Origin: Olsenella sp. KGMB02461
GTDB lineage: Bacteria; Actinomycetota; Coriobacteriia; Coriobacteriales; Atopobiaceae
Direction of reading: 5' to 3'
Assembly: GCF_012584445.1 (NCBI RefSeq)
Contig: NZ_JABAHI010000008.1
Coordinates: forward strand, 1,302,001-1,366,000
DNA: 64,000 nt
The notes beneath the pieces are model-generated. The model was not told the DNA's origin. It saw only the letters and a program-made list of their open reading frames with translations, and made no database searches. Shown here in pieces: positions 26,455-35,676 of the stretch (positions are counted from its first letter, which is position 1; each line of letters begins with the position of its first letter). The position numbers and the translations under genes were made by a program.

Positions 26455-29351
26455 ACCTGAACCCCTACGCCACTGCGACCTCGCCCGATCCCTTGGAGCG
26501 GGGAGCCAATCGCCGCACCACCGAGCTGCTGCTGCTCATCGCAGGCGCAGTGCCGGTGCTGCTCATCTATGCCATGTACGTCATCGACACGGGCACCGCC
26601 CTGTCGCTGGAGACCGTCTCGGTGCCTCTGGGCCTCTTCGCCGCCTTTGCGGCGGCCCACGTGGCGGTGCGCTTCTTGGCCCCCGGCGCAGACCCGGCGA
26701 TCCTGCCCATAGTGTTCGTGCTCTCCGGCATAGGCATCACCTTTGTGACCCGGCTGGCCCCGAACTCGGCGATGTCCCAGGTCATGTGGCTGTTCGTCTC
26801 GGTAGCCGCCATGGTGGCCACCCTGTTTTTGGTAAAGAACCTCGATGCCTTGGCCGACTACAAGTACACCATCGGCATCGCCGGCGTGGTGCTTATCCTG
26901 CTGCCCATGGTCTTTGGCGTGGCCCACTACGGCTCCAAGCTGTGGCTGCAGATCGGCCCCTTCTCCTTCCAGCCCGGCGAGCTGGCAAAGATCGCCATCG
27001 TGCTCTTTTTGGCCAGCTACCTGGCGGCCAATCGCGAGCTGCTCTCGGCTTCCAGCCGCAAGTACGGCCCTCTCACCCTGCCGGCGCCCCGCATGCTGCT
27101 GCCCATCCTGCTCATGCTGGGACTCACCTTGCTCATCGTGGTCTTCGAGCGCGACCTGGGCAGCGCCCTGCTCTTCTACACCATCTTTGTGGTGATGCTC
27201 TACGTGGCCACGGGCCGCATGAGCTACGTGGTGGTGTCGGTGGCGCTTTTGGCCCTGGCGGCGGTGGCCTGCTACTTCCTCTTTGGCCACGTGCGCACCC
27301 GCTTTGACATCTGGCTGGACCCCTTTGCAGACGCCCAGGGCGGCGGCCTGCAAATCGTGCAGTCCCTCTACTCCCTGGCCGACGGCGGCCTCTTTGGCGC
27401 CGGCGTGGGCAAGGGCATGCCCGAGCTCATCCCGGTGGTGGCCTCAGACTTCATCTTCTCAGCCATAGGCGAGGAGATGGGCCTTTTGGGCGCCAGCGCC
27501 GTGCTGCTGCTCTTCATGCTCTTTGCGGTGCGCGGCTTTGCCACCGCGGCCCGCGCCAAGTCTGACATGGCAGCCTTCACTGCAGCGGGCCTCACCACCT
27601 CCATCTGCTTCCAAGCCTTCCTCATTGTGGGCGGCGTCACCAAGTTCTTGCCGCTCACAGGCGTCACGCTGCCCTTCATGAGCCAAGGCGGCTCCTCGCT
27701 TTTGGCGAGCTTCATCGCTGTGGGCCTGCTGCTTCGCTGCGGCGACCAAGGCACCGGCCACTCCGTGCTGGTGAGCGGCTCGGGCACCACCGGCGCCGAG
27801 ATCACCCCGGCGCTTCATGCCCACGGCACCTCCCAGAGCTTCGAGGCGCTTAAAAACAGCCCCTATGCACGCATTTCCCGCGGCATGGAGACCCCGGAGT
27901 CCGGCGTGCTGGGACGCGTGGCCCTCTCCTCGCGCCTCACCGCCCTGGTGACCTTCTTCACCGTCCTGTTCGCGCTGCTCATCGCCAACCTCACCTTCAT
28001 CCAGGTGATCAAGGCTTCCGACTACCAGAACCTGCCCATCAACAACCACACCATCGCCCGCTCCTCCAAGGTGCAGCGCGGCGCCATCATCACTTCCGAC
28101 GGCGTGACTCTGGCCGAGTCGCTCCAACAGGCAGACGGCACCTACGTGCGCAGCCATCCTGCCGGGAACCTCGCCATCCATACGGTGGGCTACATCTCCA
28201 CCCAATACGGCGCCACCGGCATCGAGCAGTCCATGAACACCTCGCTCACCGGCCATGCCGACTACACCAGCTGGCGCAGCGCCTTGAACGCCCTCTCGGG
28301 CAAGGAGCAGCCGGGCGACACCGTGGTGCTCACCTTGAACTCCAAGATCCAAAAGGCCGCCGACGAGGCCCTCCAGGGCTACACCGGCGCCATCGTGGTG
28401 CTCGATCCTTCCACGGGCGCAGTGTTGGCCAAGGCAAGTTCGCCCACCTATAGCTACGACGATCTCTCCTCGGTCATTTCCGGCCAAAGCGGGGAAGGCG
28501 CCCTGGTAGACCGCACCACCCAGTCGCTCTATGCGCCGGGCTCCACCTTCAAGGCCGTGACGCTGTCTGCAGCACTGAACTCCAAGCTTGCCACGCTGGA
28601 CAGCCAGTGGGACGCCCCGGCCTCCATGGACATCGGCGGCGCCGCAGTGACCAACGACGGCAACCGCGAGTACGGCACCATCAGCCTGCGGAAGGCCTTC
28701 GCGGTCTCCTCCAACGTGGTCTTTGGCCAGCTGGGCGTCAAGCTAGGCGCCCAAGCCCTGGTGGACGCCGCCAGAGCCTATGGCTACAACGGCACTATCG
28801 GCCTGGACTTTGCCTGCACCCCCTCGGTCATGGCCAACCCGGCCGACATGACCGAATGGGAGACTGCCTGGGCCGCCTGCGGCCAGCCGGTAGGCGAGCA
28901 TCAAGGCCCCATCGGCCCCCAGACCACCGTCATGCAGAATGCCGTTATCGCAGCGGCCATTGCCAACGGCGGCGTAGTGATGAATCCCTATGTGGTGGAT
29001 TCGGTGCTTTCTCCCGAGGGCACAAAGATCTCAGCCACCACCCCTAAATCTTTGGGTCAAGCCATCTCTTCTGAGACCGCAACCCAAGTGAAGGAAGCTA
29101 TGCTTGAGGTAGTTGACGACGGAAGCGGCTCTGCCGCCTCGGTCCCCGGCGTAGAAGTCGCCGGCAAGACCGGCACGGCAGAGACCGGATCCTCGGCCAA
29201 CTCCCTCTTCATAGGGTTTGCCCCTGCGGATAAACCCACCATTGCCGTCTCCATCTGCGTGGAGGGCAACGGCGACAACGTGCGAGGAGTGGCCACCAGG
29301 CTGGCCTCGCGCATCATCGCCGCATCCCTGCAAGTTCAGGCGGAGGGGTAA
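26451..29351 (+). CDS. Fused RodA/FtsW glycosyltransferase and class B penicillin-binding protein
   Basis: 966 residues in a single open frame. Residues about 20-440 are a SEDS protein with some ten helices ([39 protein letters not shown]), which polymerises glycan strands from lipid II. A further helix (about 500-520) leads into a PbpA-type transpeptidase with STFK (nucleophile Ser698), SSN and KTGT (Lys906), which cross-links peptides. In mycobacteria rodA and pbpA are adjacent separate genes. The fusion fixes the two enzymes 1:1; it is known from some coriobacteria. The start overlaps pstP by four bases. A 128-base gap separates it from pknB. Confidence 0.94.
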
Positions 29352-29479
29352 GAGATGGCCGCACCCGCACTATAGACGCACTTCAAACGTAGAACTATTC
29401 ACCACGAGGCATCGCACACCACAGATTGCTGCACGAACGTGCCCACCCCTTAAGGCACGCGCACAGATAGGAGAGGGAT

Positions 29480-31462
29480 ATGCCAGAAAGGGTCCTCGGC
29501 GGACGCTACCGGGTCCAAGGCAAGATTGGCATCGGCGGAATGGCCACGGTGTACCGCGGCACTGACGAGGTACTGGGGCGCACGGTCGCCATCAAAACCA
29601 TGTTGCCGCAGTACGCGGCCGACCCCTCCTTCGCCGCCCGCTTCAAGCAGGAGGCCCAGGCGGCCGCCGCGCTTCAGAGCCCCTATATCGTGGGCATCTT
29701 CGACTGGGGCAAAGACGGCGACACCTACTACATCATCATGGAGTACCTGCGCGGCACCGACCTCAAGAGCGGCATCCGCACCCACGGCGCCTTGGACTCC
29801 CGCAAGGTGGCCCAGATCGGCTCCCAGATTTGCCAGGCGCTCTCGGTGGCCCACAAGCACGACATCATCCACCGTGACATCAAGCCTCAAAACATCATGG
29901 TGCAGCCGGACGGCAACATCAAAGTCATGGACTTTGGCATCGCCCGAGCAAAGAACAGCCACCTTACCGCCGACAACTCCGTCCTTGGCACCGCTCACTA
30001 CGTCTCTCCCGAGCAAACCAAGGGCCAGCCCTTAGGCCCCACCTCCGACATCTACAGCCTGGGCATCGTCATGTACGAGGCTGCCTGCGGCAAGGTGCCC
30101 TTCGACGGCGACGACGCCATCTCTGTGGCCTTGAAGCAGGTCAACGAGCAGCCTGTGCCGCCCTCCCAGGTGAACCCCAACGTGGACCCCCAGCTTGAGG
30201 CCATCATCCTCAAGTGCCTCATGAAGGATCCCGCCCAGCGCTTCCAGACGGCAGACGAGCTGCGCCGCGCCCTCACCGACTATCTTGCCGGCCGCGTGGC
30301 AGCCATCTCCAACAACGCCACCACCATGCTGCCCGCGGCAGCCACCACCCGCCTCAACAAAGGCGGCCAGGGCACCCAGCAGATGAACCGGGTGGCTCCC
30401 GACTCCAAGTCCGGCGACACCCGCATACAGGCCTCTATGGGCCGCAATGTGACCCCCGTGGACGACGAGGGTCCCTCCAAAGGCAAGCGTGTGGGCATCA
30501 TTCTAGGCGTGATCGCCGCCATCGCCGTCCTAGGCGCGGCCCTCTGGTTCCTCTTTGGACAGCAAGCCGGCGATCGCAGCGTGCCCAACTACATCACCAT
30601 GAGCCAGGATGACGCCACCAAGGCCATCAAAGACTCTGACTTCTTCCAGGTGGGCACCATCTCCGAGTCCTACGACGACAACGCTGCCGAAGGCACGGTT
30701 ATGGCCCAGGACCCCGAGAGCGGCTCCATGCGCCCCAAGGGGACCCGCATCAACCTCACCGTTTCCAAGGGCAAGCGGCCCGCTCAAGAAGTGACGGTGC
30801 CCGACCTCTCCAACATGACCCCCGACCAGGCAGAAGAAGCCCTCACCAAGCTGGGCCTTGTGGGCAAAGCCGGAGACTCCGTGTCCGACAACTCCATCGA
30901 AGCCGGACACGTAGCCCGCCAGAGCCCCGCTGCCGGCACCAGCGCCAAAGAAGGCGACACGGTGACCTACAACCTCTCCAAGGGCGCCGAGTCCAAGAGC
31001 GTCCCCGACGTCACCGGGTACACCCAGGAAAGCGCCACCTCCACGCTGGAGAACGCGGGCTTCAACGTCTCTGTAGGCAACAGCACCGCCAGCGACACCG
31101 TGCCTGCCGGCTCCGTCATCAGCTACACGCCCTCTGGCAACCAGCCCGCCGGCACCACCATCTCGCTCACCATCTCCACCGGCCGCAAGTCTGTGGATGT
31201 GCCCAACGTGGACGGATTGAACTTCGAGGAAGCCCAGAGCACCCTGGAAAACGCAGGCCTGCGCTACAACACCCGCTGGCAGGCAAGCACCAGCGTGGCC
31301 AAAGGCCAGGTCATTAGCCATTCGCCCTCTGGCAACCAGCCCACCGGTACCACGGTGACCATCATTGTGTCCGCCGGCCCTGACACCTCTTCCCAACAAC
31401 CGGCCAACCCCGGCAACAACGGCGGCAGCGGAGGCGCCGACGGAACGAACAGCGGAGACTAG
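29480..31462 (+). CDS. pknB: Ser/Thr protein kinase with PASTA domains
   Basis: 660 residues. Kinase domain about residues 10-275 with GIGGMATVYRG, K39 in VAIK, the intact HRDIKPQN (D133) and DFGIAR. A juxtamembrane region rich in Thr follows, one helix (about 336-356), then four PASTA repeats (about 365-640) facing outside, each with the typical VP(D/N)-x-G/M opening, and a Gly/Ser tail. PASTA domains bind peptidoglycan fragments, so this is the sensor kinase of the locus. The gene is preceded by GAGAGGG and 128 bases of spacer that could hold a separate promoter. Confidence 0.95.
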   Translation: MPERVLGGRYRVQGKIGIGGMATVYRGTDEVLGRTVAIKTMLPQYAADPSFAARFKQEAQAAAALQSPYIVGIFDWGKDGDTYYIIMEYLRGTDLKSGIRTHGALDSRKVAQIGSQICQALSVAHKHDIIHRDIKPQNIMVQPDGNIKVMDFGIARAKNSHLTADNSVLGTAHYVSPEQTKGQPLGPTSDIYSLGIVMYEAACGKVPFDGDDAISVALKQVNEQPVPPSQVNPNVDPQLEAIILKCLMKDPAQRFQTADELRRALTDYLAGRVAAISNNATTMLPAAATTRLNKGGQGTQQMNRVAPDSKSGDTRIQASMGRNVTPVDDEGPSKGKRVGIILGVIAAIAVLGAALWFLFGQQAGDRSVPNYITMSQDDATKAIKDSDFFQVGTISESYDDNAAEGTVMAQDPESGSMRPKGTRINLTVSKGKRPAQEVTVPDLSNMTPDQAEEALTKLGLVGKAGDSVSDNSIEAGHVARQSPAAGTSAKEGDTVTYNLSKGAESKSVPDVTGYTQESATSTLENAGFNVSVGNSTASDTVPAGSVISYTPSGNQPAGTTISLTISTGRKSVDVPNVDGLNFEEAQSTLENAGLRYNTRWQASTSVAKGQVISHSPSGNQPTGTTVTIIVSAGPDTSSQQPANPGNNGGSGGADGTNSGD

Positions 31463-31771
31463 CCTAGAGTTGGCTGCACGACAGTCCTTAAGCCCAGTGG
31501 GGTCTGGTTCCCACGGCCCCACTGGCTTCCAGTGCAAACCTGCCGCCCTTGGCTCGCCCTTCGCCCTCGCTTGTGTTACCCTAACCTCGCTGGGCCGAGC
31601 AGACCCCCTCCCATCTTGTCTGCAGCGCGTGTGGCGGCGCCATCGGACCCACAGAAAGGCAGAGTGCATCTTGCGCATCTTCTAGACATCCTCAGGTACC
31701 CACCATATACACTGCCAGCTCATAGGCCATCTTTCTTGCATGAGTCGGGCAGCTCCAAGGAGTCTAGATTT

Positions 31772-33250
31772 ATGCCTATCGTTTTATCTGACGTGACATT
31801 TGCCTATCCCCACGCCGCTAAACCCCTCATTCTCAACCTATCCCTCACCTTCGGCACCGGTTGGACCTGCCTCTTAGGCGACAACGGCTGCGGCAAGACC
31901 ACTCTCGTGAAGCTCGCCGCCGGATTGCTCGAGCCGCAGCAGGGCTCCATCCAACGCTCGGGCTATGTGGCCTGGTGCCCCCAAGAACCCCAACGGGCGC
32001 CAGAGGCCCTCCCCGACTTCGCCTGCGCCTACGACCCCCTCGCCCGAAGCCTCCGTTCCCGCCTGGCCCTGCAAGACGACATGCCTTGGCGCTTCGCCCA
32101 GCTTTCCTGCGGCGAACAAAAGAAGCTCCAGGTAGCCGTCGCGCTTTGGCAACAACCCGACGCCCTTATCCTCGACGAGCCCACCAACCACATAGACCAT
32201 CAGGCGCGCCAGCAGCTGCTGGAAGTGCTTCGACTGTTCAGGGGCACGGGCATCCTGGTGAGCCACGACCGCCAGTTGCTGGACCTTCTCGGCAACCGAT
32301 GCGCTTGCTTCGAGCAGGGCCGCGTGATCCTGCGACCGGGAAATTATTCGGCAGTGAAGGCGCAGACGGAGCTGGAGCGACGCAGTGCGGCGCACGAGCG
32401 AAAGTCGGCCGCTCGAGAGCTGAATCGTCTTGCTGCCGAGAAACTCCAGCGTTCCCACCAGGCGGCCGCTGCGGCGTCGAGGCGCTCCAAGCGCGGGCTG
32501 GATCCCAAAGACCATGATGGGAGGGCGCGCATTGGGCTGGCGATTGTCTCGGGGCAGGACGGGGCTGCGGGGAGACTGTCGAGTGCGATGGACGCTCGGC
32601 TGAAGAGGGCGCAGGAGCGCAAAGCCGCAGCTCAGGTGAGCAAGCGCTACGACGGCGACCTTTGGGTGGGGACGGAGGTGCATCCGCGACCAGTGCTGCT
32701 TAGGTGTGAGGCGACATCTATTGCGTGCGGTGAGGACGAGCTGGCAGTGCCCGATCTTTATGTGGGCCATTGCGACCATGTGGGTATGGTGGGGCCAAAT
32801 GGCTCAGGGAAAAGCACGCTGGTGAGGTGGCTTTTGACACAGGTGCCCCAAGATGTGCGGGTGCTTTATGTGCCTCAGGAGGTGAATGAGGAGGGTGCCC
32901 GGGGGCTGCTGGAGCGCTTGGCTGAGCTGAGCGCAGCCGAACGCGGGCAAGTGCTCTCAGTGGTGGCCCAGCTTAATTCTGAGCCGGAGCGCATTTTGGA
33001 AGGGGAATCGCTGAGTCCTGGCGAGGCCCGCAAGTTGATGATCGCATTGGGCGTGCTCGAGAAACCACAGCTACTGGTGTTGGATGAGCCTACTAACCAC
33101 TTGGACTTACACTCTGTGGAAGCGCTGGAACGGGCATTGGCTGCATTTTCCGGCGCGCTGATTTGTGTGAGCCACGATTATAGCTTCTTGGACGCCTGCT
33201 GCGCAGTGCGCTGGCGAGTTGAGGATGGGGTTGTGAAGGTGGAGGTGTGA
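31772..33250 (+). CDS. ABC-F family ATPase
   Basis: 492 residues from ATG 31772, nine bases after AAGGAG; the frame is open to 31532 without signals. Two ABC domains in tandem without membrane segments: Walker A GDNGCGKTT and GPNGSGKS, signatures LSCGEQKK and LSPGEARK, Walker B LILDEPTNH twice, joined by a charged linker (ERRSAAHERKSAARELNR). ABC-F proteins act on ribosomes or give antibiotic protection; the linker is short, so the subclass is open. Third codon positions are C-rich up to about 32340 and G-rich afterwards, a switch that suggests a mosaic gene. Confidence 0.88.
   Translation: MPIVLSDVTFAYPHAAKPLILNLSLTFGTGWTCLLGDNGCGKTTLVKLAAGLLEPQQGSIQRSGYVAWCPQEPQRAPEALPDFACAYDPLARSLRSRLALQDDMPWRFAQLSCGEQKKLQVAVALWQQPDALILDEPTNHIDHQARQQLLEVLRLFRGTGILVSHDRQLLDLLGNRCACFEQGRVILRPGNYSAVKAQTELERRSAAHERKSAARELNRLAAEKLQRSHQAAAAASRRSKRGLDPKDHDGRARIGLAIVSGQDGAAGRLSSAMDARLKRAQERKAAAQVSKRYDGDLWVGTEVHPRPVLLRCEATSIACGEDELAVPDLYVGHCDHVGMVGPNGSGKSTLVRWLLTQVPQDVRVLYVPQEVNEEGARGLLERLAELSAAERGQVLSVVAQLNSEPERILEGESLSPGEARKLMIALGVLEKPQLLVLDEPTNHLDLHSVEALERALAAFSGALICVSHDYSFLDACCAVRWRVEDGVVKVEV
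32434..32444 (-). repeat. Exact TGCCGAGAAAC element
   Basis: TGCCGAGAAAC (plus-strand reading) in the linker of the ABC-F gene, where it encodes Ala-Glu-Lys-Leu; at 22875 the same bases encode Leu-Pro-Arg-Asn. Different frames show the constraint is on DNA. Confidence 0.8.
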
Positions 33251-33657
33251 GCTGTGGGCGACGCGCTGTGAACGCGCTCGCTATTGGAGGAATGAGACTG
33301 AGTGGCTGAGGTAATGAAGGTGGTCTCTACGAGATAGAAGGGATAGCCAGCGAGCGGTAGAAGAGGTGGCCAATAAAGGGTAAATGTGCCTCTGAAAAGT
33401 ATCTACTTTCGCTACTTCTTAACGAAGCTTTTTTAAGTAATATCGATTATAATAGATACATCTACTTTAGCTATTCGAAGGTGTAGCTATTGAAGAAGAT
33501 TTTCTGAGGGAGCTAGACCCTAACGCCAGGGGCCGTAGGAGTGCGCCATAACTTTAAGACAGCCCCTCGAGCTGCCCGTACTCCCACCTTCAAAAACAAC
33601 ATCGCCCAATACTCTGTCAGTCACCGCAGTCGAGACTCCATCTGCCTATACGCAAAC
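33251..33657. other. Intergenic region with operator-like repeats and a gene remnant
   Basis: Two related 18-base sequences, ATCTACTTTCGCTACTTC (33401-33418) and ATCTACTTTAGCTATTCG (33460-33477), flank TATAAT at 33448-33453 in an A+T-rich patch. Directly after them a frame without a start encodes GVAIEEDFLRELDPNARGRR and stops at about 33550. It looks like the promoter and tail of a gene that has been deleted. Confidence 0.4.
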
Positions 33658-33686
33658 AGCCCAGAACCCCACGCGGGCTCTGGGCT
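33658..33686 (-). terminator. Terminator after tRNA-Arg (CCU)
   Basis: AGCCCAGA and TCTGGGCT arms plus inner CCC/GGG pairing; short TTT on the minus strand. Confidence 0.65.
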
Positions 33687-33698
33687 GCAATCAATTCG

Positions 33699-33774
33699 TG
33701 GTGCGCCTGGGCGGATTCGAACCGTCGACACCCGCTTTAGGAGAGCGGTGCTCTATCCCCTGAGCTACAGACGC
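33699..33774 (-). tRNA. tRNA-Arg (CCU anticodon)
   Basis: 76 bases. Acceptor GCGTCTG pairs with CAGGCGC (one G-U), anticodon stem CCGCT/AGCGG encloses CCT, T arm GACGGTTCGAATCCGCC, CCA encoded. It reads the rare AGG codon. Confidence 0.95.
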
Positions 33775-33823
33775 ATGATTGGACTATTTTAGCGCATCCG
33801 GCTGGTTAAGGCACCCCCGCTGA

Positions 33824-33859
33824 GGCGTCCCTCGCTCGAGCATCCCAGCGAGGGACGCC
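33824..33859. terminator. Strong hairpin near tRNA-Arg and the 203-residue gene
   Basis: Thirteen-base perfect arms GGCGTCCCTCGCT and AGCGAGGGACGCC around ten bases, 95 bases after the stop of the minus-strand gene at 33954. No T run, so it may be a weak terminator or transcript-end stabiliser. Confidence 0.45.
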
Positions 33860-33879
33860 AGCCAACCTGCAGCGGCAGG

Positions 33880-33890
33880 GTTTCTCGGCT
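33880..33890 (+). repeat. TGCCGAGAAAC-type element
   Basis: GGGTTTCTCGGC followed by T, plus strand, between the hairpin and the minus-strand gene end. It is the only single intergenic copy that reads against the upstream gene. Confidence 0.7.
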
Positions 33891-33953
33891 AAGAGGCGAG
33901 GCGCATGCACATGAGGCGCACGCACACCCCACACTCGGAGCTGCGCATAGGGT

Positions 33954-34565
33954 CTATTTGGAGCCCTTCTTGCGCTCGGCTTTGGCCAGGCGCTTGGCTT
34001 CCTCGCGCTTGTAGTCCTCGTCGATGATGGCCTGCATGCGCTTTGCGGAGAGGCCGGCTACCGTGGCGTCGGTGTCGCGGCGGATGGGGCGCACCTTCAC
34101 CCAATCGAAGATGAACGATCCGATGATGCACACATAGGCCAGAATGAGGCAGACCATGGCCAACATGCCCATGGGCGAAGTGACGTCTTGGGAGGCGCCG
34201 GGGAAGATGAACATGGCCAGCCAGGAGATGGCAGTGAAGGCAAGACCTGCGCCCAGGCCAACCCACCACACGCGGCGCACCTTGTTGTAGGCGGGGTTCT
34301 GGCGCAGCAGGATGTTGCTCACCACCGTGGCGCGGTCGCGAGCGTCGCGCTCGATGCGCTTTTGCTCCTTGCGCTCCTCCTTGGAGAGAGGGGCGGCGCC
34401 AGCGCGGCCTGCAGACTTAGAGCTGCTCTTCCCCGAGCCCTGAGTCACGCTGTCAGCAGCAGCGCGCACGGGCTTGGCGCTGGAGGGACTCTTGCGCGCC
34501 ATGCCAGAGATGTTCTCGGTGCGCTGCTTGACCGAGCGCTCGTTGTTGGGATTGCGGATGGACAT
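33954..34565 (-). CDS. Hypothetical membrane protein with basic ends
   Basis: 203 residues. A long polar, Lys/Arg/Ser-rich N-terminus (1-95, including KEERKEQKRIERDARDRA) precedes two helices (about 100-122 and 130-152), and the C-terminus is again charged (DEDYKREEAKRLAKAERKKG). Both ends should be cytoplasmic. No motif or family recognised. It begins four bases after purC ends on the same strand, so it is translated from the purC message. Nothing in the sequence links it to purines. Confidence 0.75.
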   Translation of the reverse strand: MSIRNPNNERSVKQRTENISGMARKSPSSAKPVRAAADSVTQGSGKSSSKSAGRAGAAPLSKEERKEQKRIERDARDRATVVSNILLRQNPAYNKVRRVWWVGLGAGLAFTAISWLAMFIFPGASQDVTSPMGMLAMVCLILAYVCIIGSFIFDWVKVRPIRRDTDATVAGLSAKRMQAIIDEDYKREEAKRLAKAERKKGSK

Positions 34566-34569
34566 GTAA

Positions 34570-35454
34570 TTACTGCTCCTTCATGGGGACAAAAGCGTCG
34601 CCCGTTATCTTTTCAAACGCTTCTTTGTAGCGTTTCGAAGTACCTTCGATGATCTGGGCAGGCAGATGAGGGGGCTCGCCCTGCATGTCCCAGTTGGCCT
34701 TGAGCCAGTCGCGCACAAACTGCTTGTCGTAGCTGGGCTGCACCCGGCCCTCCTGATAGCCCTCTTGGGGCCAGAAGCGGCTGGAATCCGGCGTGAGTGC
34801 CTCGTCGATGAGCACCACCTCGCCGTCGATGAGGCCAAACTCGAATTTGGTGTCGGCGATGACGATGCCCCGCGTGGCTGCATAGTCTGCCGCGGCCTTA
34901 TAGAGCTTAAGCGATAAATCCCGCAGCTGAGAGGCGATGTCTTCGCCCACAATCTCTACGCAGCGCTCATAAGAAATATTCTCGTCATGGTCGCCGATGG
35001 CCGCCTTGGTGGACGGGGTGAACAGCGGCTCGGGAAGCTTGGAGGCCTCGGTGAGACCCTCCGGCAGCGAGATGCCGCATACGGTGCCGTCCTCGTCGTA
35101 GGTTTTCTTGCCCGAGCCGGTGAGATAGCCGCGCACGATGCACTCGATGGGCAGCGGCTGGGCCTTACGCACCAACATGGCGCGTCCTGCCAGGTAGTCG
35201 GCGTAGGGAGCATACTCCTCAGGGAAGTCTGCCACCTCCAGGCTCACCATATGATTTGGAACGATATCCTTGAACTTGTCAAACCAAAAAGCCGATACCC
35301 GGGTGAGCACCTCGCCCTTGGAAGGAATCTCGTCGGGCAAGATGAAGTCGAAGGCGCTTACGCGGTCGCTGGCTACCATAAGCAGCGTGTCCCCGCAGTC
35401 GTAAATGTCGCGCACCTTGCCCGAAGAATCCGGTCTCAGCTCCATAGCCCCCAT
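34570..35454 (-). CDS. purC: Phosphoribosylaminoimidazole-succinocarboxamide synthase
   Basis: 294 residues; start ATG 35454 follows GGGGAGAG, while an ATG at 35445 (MELRPDSSGKVRD) is also possible. SAICAR synthetase signatures are clear: GKVRDIYDCGD, VASDRVSAFDFILPDEIPSKG, VRGYLTGSGKKTYDEDG and FEFGLIDGEVVLIDEALTPDS (quoted in parts). It joins CAIR with aspartate in purine synthesis. The next enzyme, PurB, is encoded at 41811-43160 but not in the same operon. The two-component genes upstream end 220 bases away. Confidence 0.96.
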   Translation of the reverse strand: MGAMELRPDSSGKVRDIYDCGDTLLMVASDRVSAFDFILPDEIPSKGEVLTRVSAFWFDKFKDIVPNHMVSLEVADFPEEYAPYADYLAGRAMLVRKAQPLPIECIVRGYLTGSGKKTYDEDGTVCGISLPEGLTEASKLPEPLFTPSTKAAIGDHDENISYERCVEIVGEDIASQLRDLSLKLYKAAADYAATRGIVIADTKFEFGLIDGEVVLIDEALTPDSSRFWPQEGYQEGRVQPSYDKQFVRDWLKANWDMQGEPPHLPAQIIEGTSKRYKEAFEKITGDAFVPMKEQ

Positions 35455-35597
35455 AGCTCTCCCCCTGATCACGTCTTGGTACAAACCGGCGCGCGGGCTC
35501 GACGCCCACGAGCGCCCCAGGGTCCCTCTGACCCCAAAGCTCAATCATAGGCCAACGGACGCCCGCGCATTTTGAGAGGCTCCCCAAGCATTTCTGT

Positions 35598-35608
35598 TGC
35601 CGAGAAAC
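35598..35608 (-). repeat. Exact TGCCGAGAAAC element after the histidine kinase gene
   Basis: TGCCGAGAAACCC on the plus strand, 69 bases beyond the stop of the minus-strand kinase gene, so it reads GGGTTTCTCGGCA in that gene's direction. Confidence 0.8.
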
Positions 35609-35676
35609 CCATAATCCTCGGGGCCGGCACTCTCGCGGTGGGCCCTGAGGCCCCACAGGCTGGCGGCCAAGCCCCC

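Noticed and set aside
33541-33792. 83-residue plus frame across tRNA-Arg (CCU)
   Set aside because: Most of it is the complement of the tRNA and its terminator; no ribosome site.
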